The notes beneath the pieces were generated by a model. The model did not search any database. It was not told the DNA's origin and worked only from the letters and a program-made list of their open reading frames with translations. Shown piece by piece: positions 4,437 to 5,264 of a stretch of DNA of 5,264 bases (position 1 is the first letter of the stretch; every line of letters begins with the position of its first letter). This DNA comes from an uncultured Lachnospiraceae bacterium (GTDB taxonomy: Bacteria; Bacillota; Clostridia; Lachnospirales; Lachnospiraceae): contig CACZOS010000241.1 in assembly GCA_902782815.1 (NCBI GenBank), positions 1-5,264 of the forward strand, read 5' to 3'. The translations under genes and the position numbers were made by a program.

Positions 4437-5264
4437 ATGAATATCAGCAGGTCAGAAAAACTGTACCGGACCGCACTTGATCTCATGCCCGGCGGAGTAA
4501 ACTCCCCGGTAAGAGCATTCGGTTCTGTGGGGAGGAATCCTTTGTTCATCGATCATGCGAAGGGTTCCCGTATTTATGATGTGGATGGAAATGAATTTAT
4601 CGATTATGTTTGTTCCTGGGGTCCGGGTATCCTTGGACATGCCCATCCGGAAGTGATCGAGGCGGTGCAGAAAGCCTGCGTGGACGGACTGACATTCGGA
4701 GCGCCTACAGGCAAGGAAAACCAGCTGGCTGCCATGATCCGGGATTGTGTTCCCTCCATGGAGATGATGCGGTGTGTAAGTTCCGGCACCGAAGCGGTGA
4801 TGAGTGCTATCCGGGCTGCCAGAGGCTACACCGGCAGAGATAAGATCATCAAATTTAAGGGCTGTTACCACGGCCATTCCGACGGACTTCTGGTCCAGGC
4901 GGGTTCCGCTGCCCTGACCCAGTCTGTCCCCGACAGTGCGGGCGTGCCGGAATCCTTTGCCCGGCAGACCCTGGTGGCTCTTTACAATGACCCGGATTCC
5001 GTCCGTGAACTCTTTGAGAACAATAAGGATCAGATCGCGGCATTGATCGTGGAGCCGGTGGCTGCCAACATGGGTGTCGTTCCCCCGGAAGAGGGTTTTC
5101 TGGAATTTCTCAGGGAGATGACCGAGGAGAACGGTACGGTTCTCATTTTTGATGAGGTTATCACCGGTTTCCGCCTCGGTATCGGCGGTGCCCAGGCCTG
5201 GTACAAGATCAAACCCGACCTGACCACCTTCGGAAAGATCGTAGGGGGAGGCATGCCCATGGCA
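4437..5264 (+). CDS. hemL: HemL, glutamate-1-semialdehyde 2,1-aminomutase, 3'-truncated
   Basis: The frame is open from ATG 4437 to the last base of the window: 276 codons of a family usually about 425-430 residues long, so roughly the last 150 are missing. The enzyme uses PLP to convert glutamate-1-semialdehyde into 5-aminolevulinate, the last step of the C5 route that feeds all tetrapyrroles. Visible signatures are [11 protein letters not shown] (18-28), [11 protein letters not shown] (61-71), [15 protein letters not shown] (115-129), [14 protein letters not shown] (139-152), [19 protein letters not shown] with Asp 239 expected to contact the PLP ring nitrogen, and [11 protein letters not shown] with Lys 267 expected to hold the cofactor. 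A strong GGAGG site 6 bases upstream supports the start. The gene diverges from cbiG and is preceded by a structured leader of about 110 bases. An abundant class III aminotransferase fold is shared with other enzymes, but the SSGTEA and GHAHP context makes HemL the clear choice. Confidence 0.96.
   Translation, partial: MNISRSEKLYRTALDLMPGGVNSPVRAFGSVGRNPLFIDHAKGSRIYDVDGNEFIDYVCSWGPGILGHAHPEVIEAVQKACVDGLTFGAPTGKENQLAAMIRDCVPSMEMMRCVSSGTEAVMSAIRAARGYTGRDKIIKFKGCYHGHSDGLLVQAGSAALTQSVPDSAGVPESFARQTLVALYNDPDSVRELFENNKDQIAALIVEPVAANMGVVPPEEGFLEFLREMTEENGTVLIFDEVITGFRLGIGGAQAWYKIKPDLTTFGKIVGGGMPMA

Noticed and set aside
4424..4480. Short out-of-frame ATG frame overlapping the hemL start
   Set aside because: Its ATG is part of the sequence around the hemL ribosome site, and its nearest GGGGAGG is 23 bases upstream and lies inside the hairpin.

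Overview
The window reads as chromosomal DNA from a Gram-positive anaerobe of the Clostridia, most likely a Lachnospiraceae-type organism. This is an inference from several things: roughly even base composition in genes with AT-rich gaps, free use of AGA/AGG and GTG starts, strong GGAGG-type ribosome sites, the anaerobic cobalamin enzyme CbiG, the C5 haem/corrin enzyme HemL, and a 'eukaryotic-type' HisA. It contains no tRNA, rRNA, CRISPR array or mobile element.

Layout, left to right. (1) Bases 1-387 hold the C-terminal part of a YgjP/DUF45-type zinc metallopeptidase with a clear HELTH motif. It is followed by a long hairpin at 432-471 that looks like its terminator. (2) Bases 513-2093 encode a 526-residue fusion of two base-excision DNA glycosylases. 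The N-terminal part is a family-6 hypoxanthine/deoxyinosine-DNA glycosylase; the rest is a full MutY with catalytic domain, iron-sulfur loop and 8-oxoguanine-recognition domain. (3) Twenty bases later, 2114-2932 encode a HisA isomerase of the fungal/plant HIS6 type, apparently cotranscribed with the repair gene and away from any histidine operon visible here. (4) On the minus strand, 2877-3965 encode CbiG, whose 3' end overlaps the hisA 3' end by 56 bp. (5) Bases 3966-4436 are a 471-bp non-coding region between divergent cbiG and hemL. It is rich in dyads: one over the cbiG -35 region, a perfect 9-bp-arm palindrome centred on a TTGACA, a second palindrome next to it, an extended -10 promoter, and a nested hairpin in the hemL leader. 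(6) Bases 4437-5264 are the first 276 codons of hemL, cut by the window end just after the PLP lysine.

Functionally there are two themes. The left half joins two adenine-related repair activities in one polypeptide and pairs them with a histidine enzyme. The right half is a divergent tetrapyrrole pair: HemL makes the 5-aminolevulinate precursor, and CbiG acts later on the cobalt-corrin branch. The shared, palindrome-rich region suggests joint control. The most notable items are the glycosylase fusion, the eukaryotic-type HisA beside it, and the unexplained regulatory architecture at 4207-4260 and 4371-4422.
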